NCBI GenBank assembly: GCA_023458315.1
Contig: JAEXAH010000116.1
Location: forward strand, 1-51,164
DNA from: Pseudomonadota bacterium
GTDB lineage: Bacteria > Pseudomonadota > Alphaproteobacteria > Rhodospirillales > Magnetospirillaceae
Length of the DNA stretch: 51,164 nt
Direction of reading: 5' to 3'
Shown: one piece after another, positions 8,151 through 16,205 of the stretch
Layout: each line of letters begins with the position of its first letter
Numbering within the stretch: the first letter of the stretch is position 1
Position numbers and translations under genes: made by a program
Notes under the pieces: generated by a model
Seen by the model: only the letters and a program-made list of their open reading frames with translations
What the model was told of the DNA's origin: nothing
Databases searched by the model: none

Positions 8151-9236
8151 GGCGCCGTCGAACACCGCCGCCATGCCCTCGCCCATGCGGGTGCGGCTTT
8201 CCGGCGCCTGACACACCACCTGCCAGTCGGGTTCGCCGCTGGTCCGCAGATGGGCGCAGGCATAGCGGAACACCCGCTGCGCCGTCCACGGCCGCAGGAC
8301 GCCCAGCGACAGGATGGAAATCAGCCAATTGCCCAGGGCCAGCCGCATCAGGCTGCCGGTGGTGGCCTCGAGCGCGAAGGAGATTCCGGCGAAACGGGTG
8401 TGCGCCGCCAACTGGCGCAGGAACCCGGCGCGATACCACGCCAGCGGCAGGCCGATGGTCAGCAGCGCCCACAGCGCGCCGCCCACATAGAACGCGACGA
8501 CCACCGCCAGGAATTCCGCCGAGCCGTCATCCATGCCCTCGAAATAGGTGATGGTTCCGCCGATGGCGACGGCCAGTCCGGCCATGAACACCAATCCGGC
8601 CAGCCACAGCACCGCGAAACGCTTGTACAGCGGCCGGGCGCGGGCGTCGCATTCGAAGCGGGCGTCGCCGAACGTGGTGTTGCCCATGCGATAGCGGGCC
8701 AGGGTCATCTCGGCCCATGGCCACGCCCAGCCCAGGGTCAGGGCGCTGGCCAGGCCGACGGCGATCATCATCACGCCATAGCGCCACGCCTCGCCGCTTT
8801 GGCCGCCGCGGATGCCGCGCCACACCGTGCGGGTCAACTGATAGCGCCGGGCGCGGTACAGACCGGCACCCGCCAGCACGACGATCAGCACTTGCAAGGC
8901 GACAATGATACCCTGCGCCCACACGTCGCCCGCCATGACCGCCGCCTGGGCCGCCGTCATGGCGACGATGATCGGGGTGAAGACGGCGACCATGACCACG
9001 ATGAAGCCCAGGAACAGCTCGCCGCCGCGCCCGGTGTACTCGGCCGGGTCGCCCCAGGCGTCGGTGCCGCTCCACAGCAGCCGCCGCACCCGCGTCTTGC
9101 CCCAGAATCGCCACAGGCTCAGGGTAACGACGTTCAGCAGCAGGTTGACCAGCGACAGCCGCACCATGGCGCCGGTGCTGCCATGATGGACGAAAGGCGC
9201 CTGGGCGGCGGCGGACGGAACGGGCAGGATGGTCAC
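8139..9236 (-). CDS. DUF898 (YjgN-like) inner-membrane protein
   Basis: About 365 residues with repeated hydrophobic segments and the DUF898 hallmarks LSLVNLLLNVVTLSLWRFWGKT near the N-terminus and a second related block (LRLALGNWLISILSLGVLRPW) near the C-terminus, consistent with an internal duplication in the family. The function of YjgN proteins is unknown. DUF898 next to an M48 peptidase is a recurring pairing as far as I recall. The GTG at 9236 has GGAG nine bases upstream and is preferred; a TTG at 9251 lacks a ribosome site. Confidence 0.8.
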   Translation of the reverse strand: MTILPVPSAAAQAPFVHHGSTGAMVRLSLVNLLLNVVTLSLWRFWGKTRVRRLLWSGTDAWGDPAEYTGRGGELFLGFIVVMVAVFTPIIVAMTAAQAAVMAGDVWAQGIIVALQVLIVVLAGAGLYRARRYQLTRTVWRGIRGGQSGEAWRYGVMMIAVGLASALTLGWAWPWAEMTLARYRMGNTTFGDARFECDARARPLYKRFAVLWLAGLVFMAGLAVAIGGTITYFEGMDDGSAEFLAVVVAFYVGGALWALLTIGLPLAWYRAGFLRQLAAHTRFAGISFALEATTGSLMRLALGNWLISILSLGVLRPWTAQRVFRYACAHLRTSGEPDWQVVCQAPESRTRMGEGMAAVFDGAGEF

Positions 9237-9322
9237 GGAAACGGACTCCAAAGAATTGCGCGATGGCAGGGTACGCCCGGCGGCGCCATCTGACCAGGGA
9301 CAGGACTGAAAGGGAACATGCC

Positions 9323-10252
9323 ATGTTGATTCGGCCCGCCGCGGACATCCGCGAATCCGAGATCACCGACCAGCGGCTTTACCTGAACCGGCGGACGTTT
9401 CTGGCGGCGGGGGCGGCCCTGGGGGCGGCGGCGCTGTGGCCCGGGCGGGCGCGGGCGGCGGCCCTGGACTACACCAAGGGCGTGGTGACGCTGGACGAGG
9501 CGGCGACGCCGTTCGAGGCGGCCAGCACCTACAACAATTACTACGAATTCGGCACCGACAAGGAAGACCCGGCGCGGGTGGCGCCCGGCCGTCTGAAGGT
9601 CGCGCCGTGGAGCGTGGCGGTGTCGGGCGAATGCGCCAAGCCCGGCAGCGTGGCGCTGGAGGATTTGATCAAGCCGCACCGGTTGGAAGAGAGGATCTAT
9701 CGTCTGCGCTGCGTCGAGGGCTGGTCCATGGTCATCCCCTGGATCGGCGTGCCGCTGGCCGATGTGCTGAAGCGGTTCGAGCCGAAATCCAAGGCCAAAT
9801 ACGTGGAATTCACCACCCTGGCCGACCGCGACCAGATGCCGGGCCTGCGCTCGCCCATCCTGGACTGGCCCTATACCGAGGGCTTGCGCATGGACGAGGC
9901 CATGCACCCGCTGACCCTGCTGGCGGTGGGCATGTACGGCCGCGACCTGCCTGCCCAGAACGGTGCGCCGTTGCGGCTGGTGGTGCCGTGGAAATACGGC
10001 TTCAAATCCATCAAATCCATCGTCCGCATCCGCTTCAGTGAGACCCAGCCCGCCACCGCCTGGAACAAATACGCGCCGCGCGAATATGGCTTTTATTCCA
10101 ACGTCAATCCGGCGGTGGACCATCCGCGTTGGTCCCAGGCCAAGGAGCGCCGCATCGGCGAATTCCGCCGCCGCGACACCCTGCCGTTCAACGGCTATGC
10201 CGATCAGGTGGCGGGGTTGTACGCGGGCATGGACCTGAAGGTTAATTACTGA
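9323..10252 (+). CDS. msrP: Protein-methionine-sulfoxide reductase catalytic subunit MsrP
   Basis: 309 residues of the YedY molybdoenzyme family, a periplasmic enzyme that repairs methionine sulfoxide in envelope proteins. A twin-arginine signal (NRRTFLAAGAAL, Arg23-Arg24) explains export of the folded Mo-cofactor protein. The molybdenum-coordinating cysteine is Cys130 in RLRCVEGW. The start at 9323 follows AGGGAAC. The next gene encodes its haem-binding membrane partner, with a 1-nt stop/start overlap. Confidence 0.93.
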   Translation: MLIRPAADIRESEITDQRLYLNRRTFLAAGAALGAAALWPGRARAAALDYTKGVVTLDEAATPFEAASTYNNYYEFGTDKEDPARVAPGRLKVAPWSVAVSGECAKPGSVALEDLIKPHRLEERIYRLRCVEGWSMVIPWIGVPLADVLKRFEPKSKAKYVEFTTLADRDQMPGLRSPILDWPYTEGLRMDEAMHPLTLLAVGMYGRDLPAQNGAPLRLVVPWKYGFKSIKSIVRIRFSETQPATAWNKYAPREYGFYSNVNPAVDHPRWSQAKERRIGEFRRRDTLPFNGYADQVAGLYAGMDLKVNY

Positions 10253-10827
10253 TGGCCCGCTGGTTGAAGCCCACGGTCTTCATTCTGTCGCTGCTGCCGC
10301 TGGTTTGGCTGGCCGGGCGTGCCCTGACCGACGGGCTGGGCGTCAACCCGGTCGAGACGCTGAACCGCTTTCTGGGCGATTGGGCCTTGCGCTTCCTGCT
10401 GATCGCCCTGGCGGTGACGCCGTTGCGCCGCCTGACCCGCTGGGCGCCGCTGGCCCGGCTGCGGCGGATGATGGGCTTGTTCGCCTTTTTCTACGTGGTG
10501 CTGCATCTGGCGTCCTATGTGGGGCTGGACCTGTATTTCGACTGGGCGGCGCTGTGGCAGGACGTGGCCAAGCGCACCTATATCACCCTGGGCATGGCGG
10601 CGGTGCTGCTGTTGCTGCCGCTGGCCGTCACCTCGACCGACGGCATGATCCGCCGCCTGGGCGGCCGGGCGTGGCGGCGGCTGCATATGCTGGTGTTTCC
10701 CGCCGCCATCCTGGGCGTCGCCCATTACTGGATGATGGTCAAGGCCGACATCAGCCAGCCGCTGTTGCATGCCGTGGTGCTGGCGGTGCTGCTCGGCTCT
10801 CGCTTGTGGGCGATGCGGCGGGCATAA
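10252..10827 (+). CDS. msrQ: MsrQ, haem b membrane subunit of MsrPQ
   Basis: 191 residues, about five to six membrane helices, in the YedZ/ferric reductase-like fold. Conserved histidines for haem are visible in FFYVVLHLASYV, in RRLHMLVFPAAILGVAHYW and following. It passes quinone-pool electrons to periplasmic MsrP. Overlaps msrP by 1 nt (TGATG) and is itself followed by a TAATG overlap with a secreted protein gene, so all three are translationally coupled. Confidence 0.92.
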   Translation: MARWLKPTVFILSLLPLVWLAGRALTDGLGVNPVETLNRFLGDWALRFLLIALAVTPLRRLTRWAPLARLRRMMGLFAFFYVVLHLASYVGLDLYFDWAALWQDVAKRTYITLGMAAVLLLLPLAVTSTDGMIRRLGGRAWRRLHMLVFPAAILGVAHYWMMVKADISQPLLHAVVLAVLLGSRLWAMRRA

Positions 10828-11336
10828 TGGCCGCGTCTCAACCGCCGTCGGGGGCGTTCATGCAAGGTGTGGTGCGGGTCGGGGTGCTGGCGCTGGTGCT
10901 GGCGGTTCCCGCCGGGGCGACGGCCCAGGTGGCGTTCAAACGCTGCCTGACCGAACAGGAGGTGCAGGTGGAGCAATTGGTGCGCCACGGCGTGTTCCTG
11001 CGCGAATCGGCCAATCGCTGCGACGGCATGATGCCCGGCAGCGCGAAAAAGTGGAAAAGCTTCGACGAACGCTTCGGCCCCCGGCTGAAATCGCAGACCG
11101 ACCGGCGGGCCAAGCTGTTTCAGCGCGAGTTCAAGAAGGACGCGCTGAAGGTGCGGACCTATTTCGACGGCCGTCTGGTGACGTATCACCGCAACGTGCC
11201 GCTGACCGTGGCCTATTGCACCCAGGCCAACAAGATGTTGGACGAGGTCGGCAAGCGCGGCTGGGGCGGTTTCGCCGAACAGGCCAAGGTGGTGCAGAAC
11301 GAGGTTCTGCTGGATTACAAAAGCTGCGGTGGCTGA
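10827..11336 (+). CDS. Secreted four-cysteine protein coupled to msrPQ
   Basis: 169 residues; not a family I recognise. A signal peptide spans about residues 13-34 (hydrophobic core VLALVLAVPAGATAQ). The mature part is basic and helical with four cysteines (40, 65, 131, 167), enough for two disulfides. The ATG at 10827 overlaps the msrQ stop as TAATG and was chosen; an ATG at 10860 would give a more compact signal peptide. Its position as third gene of the msrPQ operon suggests a periplasmic role, perhaps linked to oxidative repair, but this is inference from context only. Confidence 0.65.
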   Translation: MAASQPPSGAFMQGVVRVGVLALVLAVPAGATAQVAFKRCLTEQEVQVEQLVRHGVFLRESANRCDGMMPGSAKKWKSFDERFGPRLKSQTDRRAKLFQREFKKDALKVRTYFDGRLVTYHRNVPLTVAYCTQANKMLDEVGKRGWGGFAEQAKVVQNEVLLDYKSCGG

Positions 11337-11344
11337 AAAGACGA

Positions 11345-11373
11345 CGCCCCGGCTTCCAAAGGAAGCCGGGGCG
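11345..11373 (+). terminator. Terminator hairpin of the msrPQ operon
   Basis: Perfect 13-bp stem CGCCCCGGCTTCC / GGAAGCCGGGGCG with loop AAA, between convergent genes; no long U-run. Confidence 0.75.
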
Positions 11374-11401
11374 TTCATCCCAATGCCGAACGCGAAGACG
11401 A

Positions 11402-11620
11402 TTACTCGTCGGCGCCGCCGGTCGAGGCCAGATACATCACGCCAGCCAGGAAGGTGGCGGTCAGGAACAGGCCGATATACACGGCGAAGCCCAGCGGGCT
11501 GGCGCTCGACGGAGCGGCGACACCGTTGAACAGGGCACCCACGACCGAAACGGCCAGATACAGCGCAATCACCAGCACGCCGGCCACAGTCAGGCCGAGA
11601 ACCTTGGGAAGGACGTTCAT
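11402..11620 (-). CDS. Small two-helix membrane protein
   Basis: 72 residues with two predicted membrane helices (about 6-30 and 43-65) joined by a short loop NGVAAPSSASP, and an acidic C-terminus. The ATG at 11620 has a strong ribosome site, AAGGAG, eight bases upstream. I do not recognise the family. A near-consensus FNR-type site lies about 110 bp upstream on the same side, suggesting oxygen-dependent expression; small accessory subunits of respiratory oxidases have this size and topology, but there is no direct evidence. Confidence 0.65.
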   Translation of the reverse strand: MNVLPKVLGLTVAGVLVIALYLAVSVVGALFNGVAAPSSASPLGFAVYIGLFLTATFLAGVMYLASTGGADE

Positions 11621-11725
11621 CGAACTCGCTCCTTGAATCTTTAAATGCCGGTCTCGCAGACCGGCCCCCTCGGTGGAAACCTCTACCAGATTTAGGGCTA
11701 CTCCGGAAGCCGAAAGCTGAAAACC

Positions 11726-11739
11726 TTGATTTGGATCAG
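11726..11739. promoter_or_regulatory. FNR/Crp-family binding site (TTGAT-4-ATCAG)
   Basis: TTGATTTGGATCAG matches the FNR consensus TTGAT-N4-ATCAA at nine of ten defined positions. A class II site here would place a leftward start near 11690, giving about a 70-nt leader for the small membrane protein at 11620. It is 140 bp from glgB on the other side and could also act there. Confidence 0.6.
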
Positions 11740-11880
11740 CTCCAAACCGGCTTTTTCCCTTGGCAAGCCCTATCCGGACGGGTGGCCCGCGCACGAGACC
11801 CGACGAAGGGTAATTTGTCTTTCGCCCGGAAGCTGGTAATGCTGACTGTCGGGACATGAAGATTCAGGGAAGGGAAAACC

Positions 11881-14073
11881 ATGCCGAGGACCGTATCCGC
11901 GCTGGTCGCCAAGGCCGATGCCGAGGCCATCGCCGCCGGCACCCATGGCGATCCCTTCGCCGTTCTTGGGCCGCATGGCGGCATTATCCGCAGCTTCCAG
12001 CCCCAGGCGGCGCGGGTGTGGGCCATCGGCCCGGCGGGCGAGGTCGAACTGACCCGGGTGCACGACCATGGCCTGTTCGCCGCCAAGGTGGGCGAGGAAC
12101 TGGCCGCCGATTACCGGCTGCGCGCCGACGATCACCACGGCGGCAGCCACGAATTCCACGACCCCTACCGCTTTCCGCCGGTGCTGGGCGAGTTGGACAT
12201 CCACCTGCTGGTGGAAGGCAACCACCTGCGCACCTTCGAGAAGATGGGCTCGCATTGCGTCACCGTGGACGGCGTGGCGGGCGTGCAATTCGCGGTGTGG
12301 GCGCCCAACGCCCGCCGCGTCTCGGTGGTGGGCGATTTCAACGGCTGGGACGGCCGCCGCCATCCCATGCGCCTCAGGGTCGAGGCCGGGGTGTGGGAAA
12401 TCTTCATTCCCGGTCTGGGCCAGGGCACTCTCTATAAATACGAATTGCTGGGACCGCACGGCAATCTGCTGCCGCTCAAGGCCGATCCCTACGGCCATTA
12501 CGCCGAGGTGCCGCCGCGCACCGCCTCGGTGGTGTGGGACCTGGCGGACCGCGACTGGCAGGACGGCGAGTGGATGGCGCGCGAACAGCAGCGCCGCAAC
12601 GACCGCCACGCCCCCATGTCCATCTACGAGGTGCATCTGGCGTCGTGGCGCCGCGTGCCGGAAGAGGACAACCGCTCGCTGAGCTATCTGGAACTGGCCG
12701 ACCAGTTGGCCGAGTATGTCCGCGACCTGGGCTTCACCCATGTGGAGTTGCTGCCGGTCAACGAACATCCGTTCTCGGGCTCGTGGGGCTATCAGCCGGT
12801 GGGGCTGTACGCCCCTACCTCGCGCTTCGGCAACCCCGAGGAATTCCGCGCCTTCATCGAACGCCTGCACCAGAACGGCATCGGCGTGGTCATCGACTGG
12901 GTGGCGGGGCATTTCCCGTCCGACCCGCATGGTCTGGCGCTGTTCGACGGCACCCATCTGTACGAACACGAGGACCCGCGCCAGGGCTTCCACAAGGACT
13001 GGAACACCCTGATCTACAATTACGGCCGCCGCGAGGTACGGAACTATCTGGTGGCCAACGCGCTGTACTGGATGGAGGAATACCACATCGACGGCCTGCG
13101 GGTGGACGCGGTCGCCTCCATGCTCTACCTGGATTATTCGCGCGACGAGGGCGAGTGGGTGCCCAACCGCTTCGGCGGCCGCGAGAACCTGGAGGCCATC
13201 GACTTCCTGCGCCGCATGAACGAAGTGGTGTTTGGCGAACATCCCGGCGCCACCACCATCGCCGAGGAATCCACGGCGTGGCCCATGGTGTCGCGGCCGG
13301 TCTATCTGGGCGGCCTGGGTTTCGGCTTCAAATGGAACATGGGCTGGATGCACGACACCTTGCGCTATTTCGGCAAGGAACCCATCCACCGCCGCTACCA
13401 CCACGACGACCTGACCTTCGGGCTGCTTTACGCCTTCCACGAAAATTTCGTGCTGCCGCTCAGCCATGACGAGGTGGTGCACGGCAAGGGCAGCATTTTC
13501 GGCCGCATGCCCGGCGATCGCTGGCAGCGTTTCGCCAATCTGCGCAGCTATTACGCCTTCATGTGGACCCATCCCGGCAAGAAGCTGCTGTTCATGGGCA
13601 GCGAATTCGCCCAGGAAAACGAATGGAATTGCGAGGGCTCGCTGGACTGGCACCTGCTGGACGACGGCTTGCACAAAGGCGTGCAGGGGCTGATCCGCGA
13701 CCTCAACCGGCTGTATCGGGTCGAACCCTGCCTGCATGAACTGGATTGCGACCCCCAGGGCTTTTCCTGGATCGACTGCAACGACCGCGACAATTCGGTG
13801 CTGACCTATCTGCGCCGGGCCAAGCAGGCCGACGATATCGCCGTGGTCGCCTGCAACTTCACCCCGGTGGTGCGCCAGGGCTATCGCGTCGGCGTGCCCC
13901 ATCCCGGCTATTACCACGAGGTTCTGAACACCGATTCCGAATGGTATGGCGGCGGCAACGTCCACAATGACGGCGGCCGTCAGGCCGAGGAAATTCCGTG
14001 GCACGGCCATCCCTATTCCCTGGACCTGACCTTGCCGCCGCTGGCGGTGGTGATCCTCAAGCGCGAACGCTGA
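11881..14073 (+). CDS. glgB: 1,4-alpha-glucan branching enzyme GlgB
   Basis: 730 residues, the full length of two-CBM48 branching enzymes: N-terminal CBM48 modules (about 1-220), GH13_8 barrel, C-terminal beta domain. The catalytic nucleophile is Asp409 in DGLRVDAV, the acid/base is Glu462 in IAEEST, and the third carboxylate is Asp530 in LSHDEVVHGK. It forms alpha-1,6 branches in glycogen. Ribosome site GGGAAGGG precedes the ATG. First gene of the glg operon; glgX starts 8 bp after its stop. Confidence 0.96.
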   Translation: MPRTVSALVAKADAEAIAAGTHGDPFAVLGPHGGIIRSFQPQAARVWAIGPAGEVELTRVHDHGLFAAKVGEELAADYRLRADDHHGGSHEFHDPYRFPPVLGELDIHLLVEGNHLRTFEKMGSHCVTVDGVAGVQFAVWAPNARRVSVVGDFNGWDGRRHPMRLRVEAGVWEIFIPGLGQGTLYKYELLGPHGNLLPLKADPYGHYAEVPPRTASVVWDLADRDWQDGEWMAREQQRRNDRHAPMSIYEVHLASWRRVPEEDNRSLSYLELADQLAEYVRDLGFTHVELLPVNEHPFSGSWGYQPVGLYAPTSRFGNPEEFRAFIERLHQNGIGVVIDWVAGHFPSDPHGLALFDGTHLYEHEDPRQGFHKDWNTLIYNYGRREVRNYLVANALYWMEEYHIDGLRVDAVASMLYLDYSRDEGEWVPNRFGGRENLEAIDFLRRMNEVVFGEHPGATTIAEESTAWPMVSRPVYLGGLGFGFKWNMGWMHDTLRYFGKEPIHRRYHHDDLTFGLLYAFHENFVLPLSHDEVVHGKGSIFGRMPGDRWQRFANLRSYYAFMWTHPGKKLLFMGSEFAQENEWNCEGSLDWHLLDDGLHKGVQGLIRDLNRLYRVEPCLHELDCDPQGFSWIDCNDRDNSVLTYLRRAKQADDIAVVACNFTPVVRQGYRVGVPHPGYYHEVLNTDSEWYGGGNVHNDGGRQAEEIPWHGHPYSLDLTLPPLAVVILKRER

Positions 14074-14081
14074 GGCCGGTC

Positions 14082-16205
14082 ATGTCCAATCGTCGCCGCA
14101 TCTGGCCCGGTTCGCCGTATCCCCTGGGGGCCACCTGGGACGGGCACGGCGTCAATTTCGCGTTGTTCTCGGCCCATGCGGAAAAGGTCGAACTGTGCCT
14201 GTTCGACCCGCGTGGCCGCGAAACCGAACGCATCGCCCTGCCTGAATACACCGACGAGGTCTGGCACGGCTATCTGCCCGACGCGCGGCCGGGGCAGTTG
14301 TACGGCTATCGCGTGCACGGCCCCTACGATCCCATGAACGGGCATCGCTTCAACGCCCACAAGCTGCTGATCGACCCCTATGCCAAGGCGTTGTCGGGCG
14401 ACATCCTGTGGTCGGACACCCATTTCGGCTTCAAGCTGGGCAATGCCAAGCAGGATCTGGTCATGGACAAGCGCGACAACGCGCGCTTCCAGGCCAAATG
14501 CCGGGTGGTGGATACCGCCTTCACCTGGGGCGACGACCGCCGCCCCAACGTGCCGTGGAACGACACGGTCGTGTACGAAATGCATGTGCGCGGCTTCACC
14601 ATGCGCCACCCGGACGTGCCCGCGCGGTTTCGCGGCACCTTCCTGGGGCTGGCGCAGCCGCAGGTCATCGACCATCTGGTCAAGCTGGGGATCACCAGCG
14701 TCGAATTGTTGCCGGTGCAGGCGTATGTGGACGAACGCCACCTGACGGAAAAGGGCCTGCGCAATTACTGGGGCTACAATCCCATCGCCTATTTCGCGCC
14801 CGACAGCCGCTATTACGGCGCCAATCCGCACGGCGATTTCAAGACCATGGTGCAGCGGCTGCACGAGGCGGGGATCGAGGTCATCCTGGACGTGGTCTAC
14901 AACCACACCGCCGAGGGCAATCAACTGGGGCCGACCCTGTCGTTCAAGGGCATCGACAACGCCAGCTATTACCGGCTGGTGCCCGGGTCCGAGCGTTGGT
15001 ACGAGAATTATTCCGGCTGCGGCAACACCCTGCAACTCAGCCATCCGCGCGTGTTGCAGATGGTGATGGACAGCTTGCGCTTTTGGGTCGAGGACATGCA
15101 TGTCGACGGCTTCCGCTTCGATCTGGCGGCGTCGCTGGCGCGCGAGAAATCGGGCTTCGACGGCGGTTCGGGCTTTTTGGACGCCGTGCGCCAGGACCCG
15201 GTGTTGTCCAAGGTCAAGATGATCGCCGAGCCGTGGGACATCGGCGGCGACGGTTATCGCCTGGGCGGCTTTCCCCCCGGCTGGTCGGAATGGAACGGCC
15301 ATTACCGCGACACCGTGCGCCGCTTCTGGCGCGGCGATGGCGGGTTGATCGGCGATTTGGCCTCGCGCCTGACCGGGTCCAGCGACATGTTCGGCTGGGG
15401 CGGGCGGCGGCCGTGGGCGTCCTTGAATTTCGTCACCTGCCACGACGGCTTCACCCTGGCCGATCTGGTCAGCTACAACAACAAGCACAACGAAGCCAAT
15501 GCCGAGCAGAACCGCGACGGCACCGACGCCAATTATTCGTGGAATTGCGGCCTGGAAGGCCCGACCCACCACAAGCGCATCCAAAATCTGCGCCGCCAGC
15601 AGATGCGCAACATGATGGCGACGCTGCTGCTCAGCCAGGGCGTGCCCATGCTGCTGGCGGGCGACGAGATGGGGCGCAGCCAGGGCGGCAACAACAACGC
15701 CTATTGCCAGGACAACGAACTGAGCTGGGTGGACTGGGACAATCTGGACCAGGACATGCTGGCCTTCGTGCGGGCGCTGATCAAGCTGCGGCGCGACCAC
15801 CCGGTGTTCCGCCGCCCGCGCTTCTTCGAGGGGCGGCGCACCACCGGCGGCGCGCTCAAAGACATCACCTGGGTGACGCCGGAAGGCTACGAGATGAACC
15901 CGTCCGACTGGACGCTGCCCTATGCCCGCTCGCTGGGTTTCATCCTGGGCGGCGAATCCTGCGTGGTGGATTCGCGGACGGGACGGGAAGAGGCCGACGA
16001 CACCTTCATGGTGCTGTTCAACGCCTATACCGAGATCATCTTCTACACCCTGCCGCCCGCCCAGGCCGGGCGAAGCTGGGAGGTGGTGGTGGACACCGCG
16101 CGGCCCGATCCCATCCTGCACGATGAAATCTGTGCCGCCGGAACCCGCTTTCCGCTGAAACCCCATTCCCTGGCGGTGCTGCGGCGGCGCAACGGGCATC
16201 ACTGA
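14082..16205 (+). CDS. glgX: Glycogen debranching enzyme GlgX
   Basis: 707 residues of the GH13_11 isoamylase group. Catalytic Asp347 (DGFRFDLA), Glu383 (IAEPWDIGG) and Asp455 (TCHDGFTL) are intact, and the long insert NKHNEANAEQNRDG typical of GlgX follows. It hydrolyses alpha-1,6 branches of phosphorylase limit dextrin. The frame is open from 13998 inside glgB, but MSNRRRIWPGSPYPLG at 14082 is the family N-terminus. Its TGA overlaps the ATG of treZ by 1 nt. Confidence 0.94.
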   Translation: MSNRRRIWPGSPYPLGATWDGHGVNFALFSAHAEKVELCLFDPRGRETERIALPEYTDEVWHGYLPDARPGQLYGYRVHGPYDPMNGHRFNAHKLLIDPYAKALSGDILWSDTHFGFKLGNAKQDLVMDKRDNARFQAKCRVVDTAFTWGDDRRPNVPWNDTVVYEMHVRGFTMRHPDVPARFRGTFLGLAQPQVIDHLVKLGITSVELLPVQAYVDERHLTEKGLRNYWGYNPIAYFAPDSRYYGANPHGDFKTMVQRLHEAGIEVILDVVYNHTAEGNQLGPTLSFKGIDNASYYRLVPGSERWYENYSGCGNTLQLSHPRVLQMVMDSLRFWVEDMHVDGFRFDLAASLAREKSGFDGGSGFLDAVRQDPVLSKVKMIAEPWDIGGDGYRLGGFPPGWSEWNGHYRDTVRRFWRGDGGLIGDLASRLTGSSDMFGWGGRRPWASLNFVTCHDGFTLADLVSYNNKHNEANAEQNRDGTDANYSWNCGLEGPTHHKRIQNLRRQQMRNMMATLLLSQGVPMLLAGDEMGRSQGGNNNAYCQDNELSWVDWDNLDQDMLAFVRALIKLRRDHPVFRRPRFFEGRRTTGGALKDITWVTPEGYEMNPSDWTLPYARSLGFILGGESCVVDSRTGREEADDTFMVLFNAYTEIIFYTLPPAQAGRSWEVVVDTARPDPILHDEICAAGTRFPLKPHSLAVLRRRNGHH

